64,000 bases of DNA from Pseudarthrobacter sulfonivorans (GTDB lineage Bacteria; Actinomycetota; Actinomycetes; Actinomycetales; Micrococcaceae). Below are positions 46,998-56,900 of this stretch, one piece after another; the stretch's first letter is position 1, and every line of letters starts with the position of its first letter. Where the stretch lies: contig NZ_CP013747.1 in NCBI RefSeq assembly GCF_001484605.1, positions 930,001 to 994,000 of the forward strand. Direction: 5' to 3'. The translations under genes and the position numbers were made by a program. The notes beneath the pieces are model-generated. The model saw only the letters and a program-made list of their open reading frames with translations. It was not told the DNA's origin and ran no database searches.

Positions 46998-48236
46998 CTA
47001 ATGCACCACAATGGGCTGGAAACCCTCGGCACGAAGGGCGCCGAGGACCTGCTCGCAATGTTCGTGGCCCTTGGTTTCGAGGTTCACGGTGATGGAAACG
47101 TCGCCCATGCTGATGGAGCCGCCAACACGGGTGTGGTCCAGGCCCGTGACGTTCGCATCGTTTTCGGCGATGATGCGGGCGATGGTGGCCAGCGAACCGG
47201 GCCGGTCATCCAGCATCATCCGGACGGTCATGTAGCGCCCGGCGGCGGACAGGCCCCGCTGGATGACTTTGAGCATCAACATCGGATCGATGTTGCCGCC
47301 GGACAGGATCACGGCCGTGGTGCCGGGGTTTTCGATCTTGCCGTCCATCAAGGCGGCAACCCCCACGGCTCCGGCGGGTTCCACCACCATCTTGGCCCGT
47401 TCCAGCAGGAAGATCAGGGCCCGCGCCAGGGAATCCTCGCTGACGGTGACAACATCGTCCACGAGCTCACGGATGATGCTGAAGGGCAGCTGTCCGGGCC
47501 GGCCCACGGCGATGCCGTCAGCCATCGTGGACACCTTCTTCAGCGGAACCAGGGCGTCGGCGGCGAGGGACGGCGGATAGGCCGCGGCGTTTTCGGCCTG
47601 GACACCGATGATGCGGATTTCCCGCCCAAGTTCCCTGGCCCGGGCCTTGATGGCTACAGCGACGCCGGCCAGCAGCCCGCCGCCACCCACACCCATCAGG
47701 ACGGTGTCCACATTGGGGATCTGCTCGAGAATTTCCAGGCCGACGGTTCCCTGGCCGGACACCACATCAACATTGTCGAAAGGGTGCACAAAGACCATGC
47801 CGGACTCATCGGCGTAGCGCTGCGCCTCGGCGAGGGCCTCATCCACGTTGTGGCCGTGGAGGATCACCTCCGCACCGTGGCTGCGCGTGGCCGCCAGTTT
47901 CGGGAGGGCTACGCCCAGCGGCATGTAGATGCGGGCCTTGATGCCCAGGCTTTTGGCGGCTACGGCCACGCCCTGTGCGTGGTTTCCGGCTGACGCGGCC
48001 ACAACACCGCGTTTCTTATCCTCAGCCGAGAGCTTGGCCATGCGCACATAGGCACCGCGGACCTTGAACGATCCGGCCCGCTGCAGGTTTTCGCACTTGA
48101 AGAAGACGTCGCCGCCAACCATCCTGCCCAGGGCCCGTGACGATTCCACCGGGGTCCGCATAATAATCCCCTCGAGCAGCCTCTGCGCCTCCAGGACATC
48201 GTCCAGCGTGACGGGAAGGGTTTCAAGGGTGTTCAC
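46998..48236 (-). CDS. ilvA: Threonine ammonia-lyase
   Basis: A 412-residue PLP enzyme deaminating threonine to 2-oxobutyrate, the first step of isoleucine synthesis, or acting as a catabolic form. The PLP lysine is in GSFKVRGAYVRM and the glycine loop in VLMGVGGGGLLAGVAV. A single C-terminal ACT domain (about 335-412, TVRMMLDDRPGSLATIARIIAENDANV) makes it the shorter, TdcB-like layout rather than the double-ACT IlvA. It ends 8 bp before the rhomboid start. Confidence 0.93.
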   Translation of the reverse strand: MNTLETLPVTLDDVLEAQRLLEGIIMRTPVESSRALGRMVGGDVFFKCENLQRAGSFKVRGAYVRMAKLSAEDKKRGVVAASAGNHAQGVAVAAKSLGIKARIYMPLGVALPKLAATRSHGAEVILHGHNVDEALAEAQRYADESGMVFVHPFDNVDVVSGQGTVGLEILEQIPNVDTVLMGVGGGGLLAGVAVAIKARARELGREIRIIGVQAENAAAYPPSLAADALVPLKKVSTMADGIAVGRPGQLPFSIIRELVDDVVTVSEDSLARALIFLLERAKMVVEPAGAVGVAALMDGKIENPGTTAVILSGGNIDPMLMLKVIQRGLSAAGRYMTVRMMLDDRPGSLATIARIIAENDANVTGLDHTRVGGSISMGDVSITVNLETKGHEHCEQVLGALRAEGFQPIVVH

Positions 48237-48285
48237 GGACTTATTCTCCTTGGGTGGATACGGCTCCGGCGCCTTGGCTCATGTT

Positions 48286-49599
48286 TCAGGCCTGGGCGTC
48301 CGGATTGGCTGCTTCTGTGCTGGCTGCGGCGTCCTTGCCGCGCTTGGGCTTGAAGCCCGGCAACCGGACGTCCCTGATGGAGTCATCATGGTCCGGGCCT
48401 GGCGTCACCGGCCCTCCGGGGGTTGCCAGCACCTGTTCATGTTCCCACGTTCTGGCCGCGATGTAGCGAATTGCGGAGTTTGCTACGGCGAGGATGGGGA
48501 CTGAGAACAGCGCGCCGGGGATGCCCGCAAGGTACGAACCCGCCGCCACAGAGAGGATGACCGCCACCGGGTGCAGGGCCACGGCCTTGCCCATCACGAG
48601 GGGTTGCAGGATGTGGCTCTCCAGCTGCTGGACCAGCAGGACGATAGCCAGCATGATCAGGGCGTTGACCGGCCCGTTGGCCACCAGGGCCAGGAGTACG
48701 GCGATGGCCCCGGTCACCAGGGCACCGACTACCGGGATAAAGGAACCGATGAACACAAGCACGCTCAGGGGCAGGGCCAGCGGCACCCCGATGATGGCCG
48801 CGCCGGCGCCGATGCCTACCGCGTCAACAAACGCAACAAACATCTGGATCCGTGCGTAGCTGACCATGGAAGCCCAGCCCTTGCGTCCGGCACCGAACGT
48901 TGCCGCACGCGCTTTCTTCGGGAGGAGGCGGACCAGGAAGGCCCAGATCCTGTCGCCTTCGAGCAGGAAGAAGATCAGGATGAACAGGGCCAGCACCATT
49001 CCCGCGGCGAAGTGGCCCGCGGTGCTGCCGAACGACAACGCACCGCTGAGGATGCTGCTGCTGTTGTTCTGGAGTGCGGCGGACGCTTCCTTGAGGTACT
49101 GGTCGATCTGGTCGGCGGTGAGGTGCAGGGGTCCTTCGGCCAGCCAGTCCTGGATCTGCTTCACGCCCGTCAGCGCCTGGGACCACAATTCGCCGAAACC
49201 TGAAGCCAGCTGGCGTCCCACCAGGGCAAGGGCGCCAGCAATCACACCGATGAACCCCAGCACCGTGATGGCCACCGCGGCGCCGTTTGGCAGGCGCCTG
49301 CTCCGCAGCCAGCGCACTACCGGGCTCAGCAGCCCGGCCAGCAGTGCGGCCACCATAACGGGGATAATCAGGAAGCTGATCCGGCTGAGCAGCCAAATCA
49401 GGGCGCTGGCCACAAGAAGGATGAGACCGATCCGCCAGGCCCACGACGCAGCGATCCGGATACCGTAGGGAATGTCCTGCTCAAGCTCCCGGTCCGCGCG
49501 CACCCGGGCCGGGCGGACAGTTTCCACCGGCCGGACCGTATCCGGCGCCGTGCCTGTGGGCTTTGCATCGGATGGGGTGGCGTCCTCGGCTGGCGTCAT
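48286..49599 (-). CDS. AI-2E family transporter-like membrane protein
   Basis: A 437-residue protein with about eight hydrophobic helices. Family motifs include LRSRRLPNGAAVAITVLGFIGVIAG and the late GVPLALPLSVLVFIGSFIPVVGALVTGAIAVLLAL, followed by ESHILQPLVMGKAVALHPVAVILSVAAG. The AI-2E name reflects one E. coli member (TqsA); the substrate of most members is unknown, and some are Na+/H+ antiporters. It lies 49 bp upstream of ilvA on the same strand. Confidence 0.9.
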   Translation of the reverse strand: MTPAEDATPSDAKPTGTAPDTVRPVETVRPARVRADRELEQDIPYGIRIAASWAWRIGLILLVASALIWLLSRISFLIIPVMVAALLAGLLSPVVRWLRSRRLPNGAAVAITVLGFIGVIAGALALVGRQLASGFGELWSQALTGVKQIQDWLAEGPLHLTADQIDQYLKEASAALQNNSSSILSGALSFGSTAGHFAAGMVLALFILIFFLLEGDRIWAFLVRLLPKKARAATFGAGRKGWASMVSYARIQMFVAFVDAVGIGAGAAIIGVPLALPLSVLVFIGSFIPVVGALVTGAIAVLLALVANGPVNALIMLAIVLLVQQLESHILQPLVMGKAVALHPVAVILSVAAGSYLAGIPGALFSVPILAVANSAIRYIAARTWEHEQVLATPGGPVTPGPDHDDSIRDVRLPGFKPKRGKDAAASTEAANPDAQA

Positions 49600-49639
49600 A
49601 GCCTAATACTTCCTCAGCACCGCCCCTTATGCGAAACGG

Positions 49640-50599
49640 CTACCCGGCCCCGCCCAGGACAGCATCGATCCCCCAGGCCATCGTGAACGTTTCCCCGGCC
49701 GAAAGCCACCGCAGCCCGTCACCCGAGTTGAAGGCGTTGGCCGGACCGGTCATGGGTTCGATGGCCACCGCCCTGGGCCTGCCGGGCAGCTCAGTTGTCA
49801 CAAAGATGTGGACGTAGCCGCAGGATTCGTCCTGCCATAACGTGACACTGCGGCCGTCAGGTGCGCTGAGCACATGGCGGGCCGCACCGCCGTCGAACGT
49901 CAGGTCAGTGAGGGCTACATCGATCTCAAGGTCCCCCACTCTTTGGCCGCTGCGGAAGTCACTGTCCCCGCTGACGGGCTCCGAGCTCCGCGGGATCAGG
50001 CGCCGGTCCGCCACCAGGCGGATGCCGGCGGCGACGGTCAGGGTGAGCTGGTCCACGTCCGCGTCGCCCAGCCGCAGGTATGGGTGGGCGCCCAGGACGA
50101 ACGGCGCTGGCGCGTTGGAATCGTTGATCAGCGTCTGGCGGACTTCCAGGCCAAGGTCCTCAGCGAGAAGGTACTGGACCCGGTGGCGCACGAGGAAGGG
50201 GTAGCCATGCTGCGGGAAGACCGTCGCCTCGAGGGTCACGGAATATTGCGATTCATCAACCAGGCTGTAGGCGGAGTTGCGGAGCAGTCCATGACTGGCG
50301 TTGTTCCGGGAAACCTCCGTGATGTCCAGCTGCTGCTTCTTACCGTCCAGGTACCAGACCCCGTCCTCCACCCTGTTTGCCCAGGGGGCGAGGGTGATCC
50401 CGGCGGCGCCGGGGGAAATCTCGGCGTCCCCATAGGTCTCGGTGAGCTGGACACCGGCGCGGCTGTAAAGCCGCAGGCCGGCCGCCAACTCAGTCACAAC
50501 TGCGAACGCGTCACCCCTGCGGAGTTCGTACTGCCGGCCGGTGGCGTAGGTCTGGAATCCGGCGGGAATGCTCGCGTCCGGGGTTGCGCTCGAAGTCAT
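49640..50599 (-). CDS. Aldose 1-epimerase family protein
   Basis: Length is 319 residues from ATG 50599. A galactose-mutarotase-like beta-sandwich: RRGDAFAVVTELAAGLRLYSRAG, TLAPWANRVEDGVWYLDGK, NNASHGLLRNSAYSLVDES and VLGAHPYLRLGD carry the conserved His/Asn pattern, with a catalytic Glu near the end (AVAIEPMTGPANAFNSGDGL). It likely interconverts anomers of a hexose, plausibly galactose, since galT-galK diverge from the same control region. Confidence 0.88.
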   Translation of the reverse strand: MTSSATPDASIPAGFQTYATGRQYELRRGDAFAVVTELAAGLRLYSRAGVQLTETYGDAEISPGAAGITLAPWANRVEDGVWYLDGKKQQLDITEVSRNNASHGLLRNSAYSLVDESQYSVTLEATVFPQHGYPFLVRHRVQYLLAEDLGLEVRQTLINDSNAPAPFVLGAHPYLRLGDADVDQLTLTVAAGIRLVADRRLIPRSSEPVSGDSDFRSGQRVGDLEIDVALTDLTFDGGAARHVLSAPDGRSVTLWQDESCGYVHIFVTTELPGRPRAVAIEPMTGPANAFNSGDGLRWLSAGETFTMAWGIDAVLGGAG

Positions 50600-50640
50600 G
50601 AGCACCACCGTAACAGGGGGCAAGGACTGCCTGCCATCAC

Positions 50641-50686
50641 CGCGAAATGTTCTCTTTTGTGTGAAACTATTCTTTTTTGAGCGAAA
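50641..50686. promoter_or_regulatory. Three phased direct repeats in the galactose control region
   Basis: Three direct repeats with the core G-N-GAAA end at 50647, 50666 and 50686, spaced 19-20 bp, or about two helical turns. The two better copies read TTTTGTGTGAAA (50655-50666) and TTTTGAGCGAAA (50675-50686). They lie between the divergent epimerase and galT genes. DeoR-family sugar repressors commonly bind repeats of this kind; the regulator is not in the window. Confidence 0.6.
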
Positions 50687-50750
50687 TATGGGATGATCGA
50701 GGCAACGGACACCCGACACCTCCGGCACCAGCACGCAAAGGACCCCCGCC

Positions 50751-51919
50751 ATGACAGGTATCACCACCACCACGCTCGCCGATGGCCGGGAGCTGATTTA
50801 TTTCGACGACGGCGCCACCGCCAAGTCCCGCACGGCGGCCACCACCACCGATCACCGGCCCTTGCCCGAGCGCGGCGAGCCTGGCGAAGTACGCTTCGAT
50901 GCCCTCACCGACGAGTGGGTGGCCGTCGCGGCGCACCGGCAGTCCCGCACCCACCTCCCGCCTGCGGACCAGTGCCCCATCTGCCCCACCACACCGAACA
51001 ACCCCTCCGAAATCCCCGCGCCCGACTACGACGTTGTGGTGTTTGAAAACCGCTTCCCGTCGCTGGGCCCGGCAGTGGGCCCAGTGCCGTCCACTCCGGC
51101 CTGGGGCACCACCGGACCCGCGTACGGACGCTGCGAAGTAGTGGCGTTCACTCCCGAGCACACGGGATCGTTCAGTGGCCTGGGTGAGGCCCGCGCCCGG
51201 ACTGTGGTTGAGGCGTGGGCGCACCGCACCGAAGTCCTCAGCAAACTGCCGGGGATCAAACAGGTGTTCCCGTTCGAAAACCGCGGGGCCGACATCGGCG
51301 TCACCCTCCACCACCCGCACGGCCAGATCTATGCATACCCTTACGTCACGCCCCGGGCAGGGGTCATCGGAGCGGTCGCACGCAAGTTCTATGATGGGTC
51401 CGACGGGCGGCAGACGCTCACGGGCTCGCTGCTGCGGGCGGAACGCGAGGACGGGAGCCGAATGGTGATGGAGGGCGAGAATTTCAGCGCCTACGTACCG
51501 TTCGCATCCCGCTGGCCGCTGGAAATCCATTTGGTGCCGCACCGGCAGGTACCCGACCTGGCCGCCTTGAGCGGTGAGGAAAAGGATGAACTGGCCCATG
51601 TCTACCTTGACCTGCTCAAACGGCTCGATGCCCTGTATCCGACGCCGACGCCCTACATTTCCGCCTGGCACCAGGCCCCTCTTGACGACCTCCTCCGCCC
51701 CGCCAGCTACCTGCACCTCCAGCTGACGTCGCCCCGCCGGGCAGCGGACAAGCTCAAGTTCCTGGCCGGCTCCGAAGCCGCCATGGGCGCCTTTATCAAT
51801 GACACCACCCCGGAAAGCGTGGCGGAACGGCTCCGTGCCGTGGTGGTTCCGGAGTCCAGCCCCGTCCCTGCAGCAACCGCCCCTGCTGCTCTGGGGGCCC
51901 TGCCTGAAGGAGTACACGC

Positions 51920-51923
<4 letters not shown>
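50751..51923 (+). CDS. galT: Galactose-1-phosphate uridylyltransferase
   Basis: A 390-residue Leloir enzyme exchanging UMP between UDP-glucose and galactose-1-P. The active-site HHPHGQIYAYPY holds the uridylylated His; the zinc-ligand cysteines sit in CPICPTTPNN, and the final WELH-type segment appears as SAWHQAPLDDL. It overlaps galK by 4 bp (GTGA). With galK it forms a short catabolic operon; no galE is in the window. Confidence 0.95.
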
Positions 51924-53155
<1,232 letters not shown>

Positions 53156-53170
53156 CGCTGATACCGCAAA

Positions 53171-53214
53171 AAGAGGGCCCCGCCTGATGCGAAATGCATC
53201 GGTGGGGCCCTCTT
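53171..53214. terminator. Bidirectional terminator between galK and the BI-1 gene
   Basis: An approximately 20-bp stem (53171-53190 with 53196-53214) with A-rich sequence on the left and T-rich on the right. It lies between convergent genes and suits both. Confidence 0.85.
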
Positions 53215-53255
53215 CTTGTGAGTGAGATTACGACGGCGGATGCCGGGTTTTGTTG

Positions 53256-54140
53256 TCAGTCCTCGCCGCGGAGGATGGCCAGGACGCGGATGATCTCCAC
53301 GTAGAGCCAGACCAGGGTGACCGTCAGGCCGAAGGCCGCGGTCCAGGAGAAGCGCTGCGGTGCGCCGCTCTGCACGCCGGCTTCGATGCTGGTGAAGTCC
53401 ATGACCAGGGAGAACGCGGCCAGGCCAATGGCCAGGATGCCGATGACAACACCAATGATGCCGCTGCGCAGGCCGAAGGGTTCCGTCGTCATACCCGTCA
53501 TCATCATGACCAGGTTGACCACGGAGAACAGGCCGTAACCCACCAAGGCGATCATAAAGAACTTCATGGCCTTGGGAGAGGCGCGCACCTTGCCGCTCTT
53601 GAACAGGAGCAACGTCACGGTGAACACGGACAGCGTGCCGATGACGGCCTGCAGGCCGACTCCCGGGTACATCAGATCGAGCACGCGGGTGAGGCCGCCG
53701 AGGAACAGGCCTTCGAGCCCGGCATAGGCCAGGATCAGGGCCGGTGAAGGCTGCTTCTTGAACGTGTTGACCAGTGCCAGGACGAAGCCGCCCAGCGCAC
53801 CGACGATCATCAGGATGCTGGCCAGCCCCATGCTGACGAACAGGGTCACCGCGGCACCGGCCAGCAGGACTCCGAGGCACGCCGCTGTCTTGACGATGAC
53901 GTCGTCGTAGGTCATCCGGCCGGTGTCCGCGGGACCTGCGGCCGGCTGGTTGTACATCTGGCGCAGCTGCTCATCGGTCATGTTCTGCTGCTGGCCCCAA
54001 CCATTCTGGGGATCCATGACCTGGCCGGGAGCCCGCTGGCCATACTGTGCCTGTCCGTAGGGTGCCTGCGGGACACGCGGTGCCTGCGTTGCTCCACGGA
54101 AATTCTTTCCGTTGAAGATCGGGTTTCCGCCAAGTGCCAT
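53256..54140 (-). CDS. Bax inhibitor-1/YccA family membrane protein
   Basis: A 294-residue protein with seven hydrophobic helices. The N-terminal 90 residues are Gln/Pro/Gly-rich and cytoplasmic, starting MALGGNPIFNGKNFRG, which is typical of the actinobacterial BaxI_1 group. Later features include FVLALVNTFKKQPSPALILAYAGLEG and FSLVMDFTSIEAGVQSGAPQRFSWTAAFGLTVTLVWLYVEI. Proposed roles for the superfamily include pH-sensitive calcium leak; none is shown in this group. Confidence 0.9.
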   Translation of the reverse strand: MALGGNPIFNGKNFRGATQAPRVPQAPYGQAQYGQRAPGQVMDPQNGWGQQQNMTDEQLRQMYNQPAAGPADTGRMTYDDVIVKTAACLGVLLAGAAVTLFVSMGLASILMIVGALGGFVLALVNTFKKQPSPALILAYAGLEGLFLGGLTRVLDLMYPGVGLQAVIGTLSVFTVTLLLFKSGKVRASPKAMKFFMIALVGYGLFSVVNLVMMMTGMTTEPFGLRSGIIGVVIGILAIGLAAFSLVMDFTSIEAGVQSGAPQRFSWTAAFGLTVTLVWLYVEIIRVLAILRGED

Positions 54141-54581
54141 TGCTGGTGTCCTCCAAGTAAAGGGTTGAGTCGTGACTTACGAACCACGCTACCAATATCT
54201 ACGCGCTCACGCCCCAATAAGTTCCCCGTCCATGGCGCCGAAACGCAACCGTGATGCATCCGAGTGGACGGTCGCACGCGCCGCCAGGCCGCGCGTAGGC
54301 CAGGCCGCCCCCGGAGGAATACTGCTGATCAACAGAAGTTTCTTTGCGAACACTTTGCCATTGCGCCATGGCTGTAACGCAGTTGTTATGCGATCGCTAC
54401 CCGACGGCCTCCCCCCAGCCTAAAATTTGCCTCTGACGAGCTGTAACATAAACCACACACGGTGACGGATATCACAATCAGGCCCCCAACCTGCAGAAAG
54501 CACCACCATCCGTCCCGTGACGTTTGCAGTGGTTGCAATGGCGCATCCCTGGCCACCCCACCCAAGTGGAGGATTTTCATT
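54141..54581. other. Intergenic region upstream of the livHMGF operon
   Basis: A 441-bp gap between divergent genes. It carries a CRP/GlxR-type site at 54461-54476. A GTAAC-N6-GTTAT arrangement near 54381 is only a weak GlnR-box lookalike. I see no small gene with a convincing start and ribosome-binding site in the gap. Confidence 0.5.
54461..54476. promoter_or_regulatory. CRP/GlxR-type site upstream of livHMGF
   Basis: GGTGA-CGGATA-TCACA matches 9 of 10 positions of TGTGA-N6-TCACA. It lies about 105-120 bp before the livH start. Confidence 0.6.
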
Positions 54582-55922
54582 TTGAGAAGTACACCCAAAG
54601 GCTCGCCGCACAGACGGCCGGGCGGATTGCTGAAAGTGATAGGGGCCGTCTTTGCCTCTGTCGTGGCGATACTGCTCGTCGTCGCCCCGGCATCACAAGC
54701 CACTTCGCCGTCTCCGACACCATCCCCGTCGATTACGACCTTCCAGAACAACATCAGCGGCTTCCTTCGGGATGACGCGCGCGCCCCCATCGCCGATGTG
54801 ACCATAACCGCCAGGAGCGGGGACTTCGAAGGGACCGCCACATCCGCGGCCAACGGGTCCTGGAGCATTGGCGTCCCGGTCCAGGGCACTTATGAGATCG
54901 AGCTGGACGAATCGACCCTGCCAGAGGGCATCAAGCTCGCGGAAGGCCAGGAAAACCCCCGCAGTGTAACGTTCAGCCAGACCTCCAACCTCTCCGTGAT
55001 TTTCGCCTTCGGCGAAGGGATCGTTGTCCAGCAACAGGACTTCGGCCAGAACCTCGTCAACCGGCTCGTGGCGGGGCTGAGCTTTGGCCTCCTGCTGGCG
55101 CTGGCTTCCGTGGGACTTTCCCTGATCTTCGGAACCACAGGCCTGACGAACTTCGCCCATGGGGAAATGGTCACCCTGGGCGCCGTGCTGGTCTTCGCCT
55201 TTAACGCTATAGGACTCCCTTTCTGGCTGGCCTTGATCCTTTCGCTCCTCGGCGGCGGCCTCTTCGGCTATATCCAGGACGCCGGGCTCTGGAAGCCGCT
55301 TCGCCGCCGCGGAACGGGCCTCGTGCCCATGATGATCGTCAGCATCGGCCTCGCCCTTGCCGTCCGCTATGTCATCCAGTTCTACTTTGGCGGCGCCACG
55401 CAGCAACTGCCCTTTGCGCAGAGCGCGGAAATCCAGCTCGGCCCTATATCCATCTCGCCCAACAACCTCTGGTCCCTGATTGTCAGCGCAGTGGTCATTG
55501 CCCTGTTGGGGATCGTCCTGCTGAAGACCCGGCTGGGCAAGGCAACCCGGGCGGTGGCCGACAATCCTGCACTGGCCGCCGCTTCCGGCATCGATGTCGA
55601 CTCGGTCATCCGGATCGTCTGGGTTACCGGCGGCATGCTCGCCTCCCTCGGCGGAATCCTGTGGGCCTACTACCGGCCCGGCGTGACCTTCGACATGGGT
55701 TCGCAGATCCTGCTGCTCATCTTCGCCGGTGTGACCCTCGGCGGCCTCGGCACCGTCTTTGGCGCCCTCATTGGGTCCATCATCGTCGGCATCTTCGTAG
55801 AGCTGACCACCGTTTTCGGCCTCGCTGCCGACCTCAAGTATGTGGGAGCACTGTTCATCATGATTGTTGTCCTCTTGTTCCGGCCCCAGGGCATCCTGGG
55901 TCGTCGCGAGCGCGTGGGTTAG
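54582..55922 (+). CDS. livH: Branched-chain amino acid ABC permease (LivH family) with N-terminal extracytoplasmic domain
   Basis: Length is 446 residues from TTG 54582 (GGAGG 9 nt upstream). A signal or anchor helix (about 16-40) precedes a Ser/Pro/Thr linker and a beta-sandwich-like domain (about 57-143, ISGFLRDDARAPIADVTITA, TYEIELDESTLPEG) resembling CarboxypepD_reg/SdrD-type domains. The LivH permease follows from about residue 155 with LSFGLLLALASVGLSLIFGTTGLTNFAHGE. Standard LivH proteins are about 290-310 residues without this domain. The genes livM, livG and livF follow in order, so substrates are probably branched-chain amino acids or related compounds. Confidence 0.88.
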   Translation: MRSTPKGSPHRRPGGLLKVIGAVFASVVAILLVVAPASQATSPSPTPSPSITTFQNNISGFLRDDARAPIADVTITARSGDFEGTATSAANGSWSIGVPVQGTYEIELDESTLPEGIKLAEGQENPRSVTFSQTSNLSVIFAFGEGIVVQQQDFGQNLVNRLVAGLSFGLLLALASVGLSLIFGTTGLTNFAHGEMVTLGAVLVFAFNAIGLPFWLALILSLLGGGLFGYIQDAGLWKPLRRRGTGLVPMMIVSIGLALAVRYVIQFYFGGATQQLPFAQSAEIQLGPISISPNNLWSLIVSAVVIALLGIVLLKTRLGKATRAVADNPALAAASGIDVDSVIRIVWVTGGMLASLGGILWAYYRPGVTFDMGSQILLLIFAGVTLGGLGTVFGALIGSIIVGIFVELTTVFGLAADLKYVGALFIMIVVLLFRPQGILGRRERVG

Positions 55923-55931
55923 GAGGCAGCC

Positions 55932-56900
55932 ATGGATTTCGGATTCATTCTCTCCAGCGCCGCCGGCGAACTCTTCAGCCCGACTACCGCGGCCTATGCC
56001 CTTGCGGCCCTCGGGCTGGCAGTCCACTTCGGCTACTCAGGCCTGCTGAACTTTGGCCAGGCCGGCTTTATGGCTGTGGGCGCCTACGGCTTCGCCATCT
56101 CGACGCTCACCTTTGGCGTGCCCTTCTTTGTGGGACTGGTCATCGCCGTGATCTGCTCGGCCATCTTCGCGATGCTCTTGGGCATACCGACGCTGCGGCT
56201 GCGCGCGGACTACCTGGCTATCGTCACGATCGCGGCCGCGGAAATCGTCCGCTACATTGTCACGACCAACCAGCTGACCGCCGTGACCGGATCGGCCAAC
56301 GGCCTGGCCGCCTTCGAAGGCGGGTTCTACGCCATGAACCCGTTCCCGGCGGGCTCGTACATGGGCATGAACAACCGGGACTTCTTCATCCGCGTCGTCG
56401 GCTGGGGCCTCGTCATCATCTGCTGCACCCTGGTGTGGCTGCTGATGAGGAGCCCATGGGGCCGCGTACTCAAGGGCATCCGCGAGGACGAAAACGCGGT
56501 CAGGTCCCTCGGCAAGAACGTGTACGCCTACAAAATGCAGGCCCTCATCATGGGTGGCGTGCTCGGCGCCCTGGCGGGCATGATCTTTACGCTCCCCCGC
56601 GGCGCAGTCCAACCGGCCAACTATGGCACCGAACTGACGTTCTTCCTGTACACCTGCCTGCTGCTCGGCGGCCTCGGCACGGTGCTGGGACCCGTCATCG
56701 GCGCGATGATCTTCTGGGTAGTACTGTCCCTCACACAGGGCATCCTGTACGGCCTGATCGAATCCGGCGCCGTCACCTGGCTCAACACAGTCCAGGCCGG
56801 CCAGCTGCGTTACATCCTTGTGGGTGTCGCACTGATGCTGCTGATGATCTTCAGGCCCCAGGGCGTCTTCGGTAACAAGAAGGAGCTGGCGTTCGCATGA
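55932..56900 (+). CDS. livM: Branched-chain amino acid ABC permease (LivM family)
   Basis: A 322-residue polytopic membrane protein. The LivM hallmark YSGLLNFGQAGFMAVGAYG opens the core, the cytoplasmic EAA-like contact GRVLKGIREDENAVRSLGKNVYAYKMQALIMGG lies near residue 180, and LRYILVGVALMLLMIFRPQGVFG closes it. It forms the membrane channel with LivH. It starts 9 bp after livH and overlaps livG by 4 bp. Confidence 0.93.
   Translation: MDFGFILSSAAGELFSPTTAAYALAALGLAVHFGYSGLLNFGQAGFMAVGAYGFAISTLTFGVPFFVGLVIAVICSAIFAMLLGIPTLRLRADYLAIVTIAAAEIVRYIVTTNQLTAVTGSANGLAAFEGGFYAMNPFPAGSYMGMNNRDFFIRVVGWGLVIICCTLVWLLMRSPWGRVLKGIREDENAVRSLGKNVYAYKMQALIMGGVLGALAGMIFTLPRGAVQPANYGTELTFFLYTCLLLGGLGTVLGPVIGAMIFWVVLSLTQGILYGLIESGAVTWLNTVQAGQLRYILVGVALMLLMIFRPQGVFGNKKELAFA

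Noticed and set aside
50655..50670. CRP-type site in the galactose control region (TGTGA-AACTAT-TCTTT)
   Set aside because: Only the first half-site fits; the phased repeat explanation is better supported.
54381..54397. GTAAC-N6-GTTAT resembling a GlnR nitrogen-control box before livH
   Set aside because: Only part of the consensus fits and no second box lies at the right spacing, so it could be chance.
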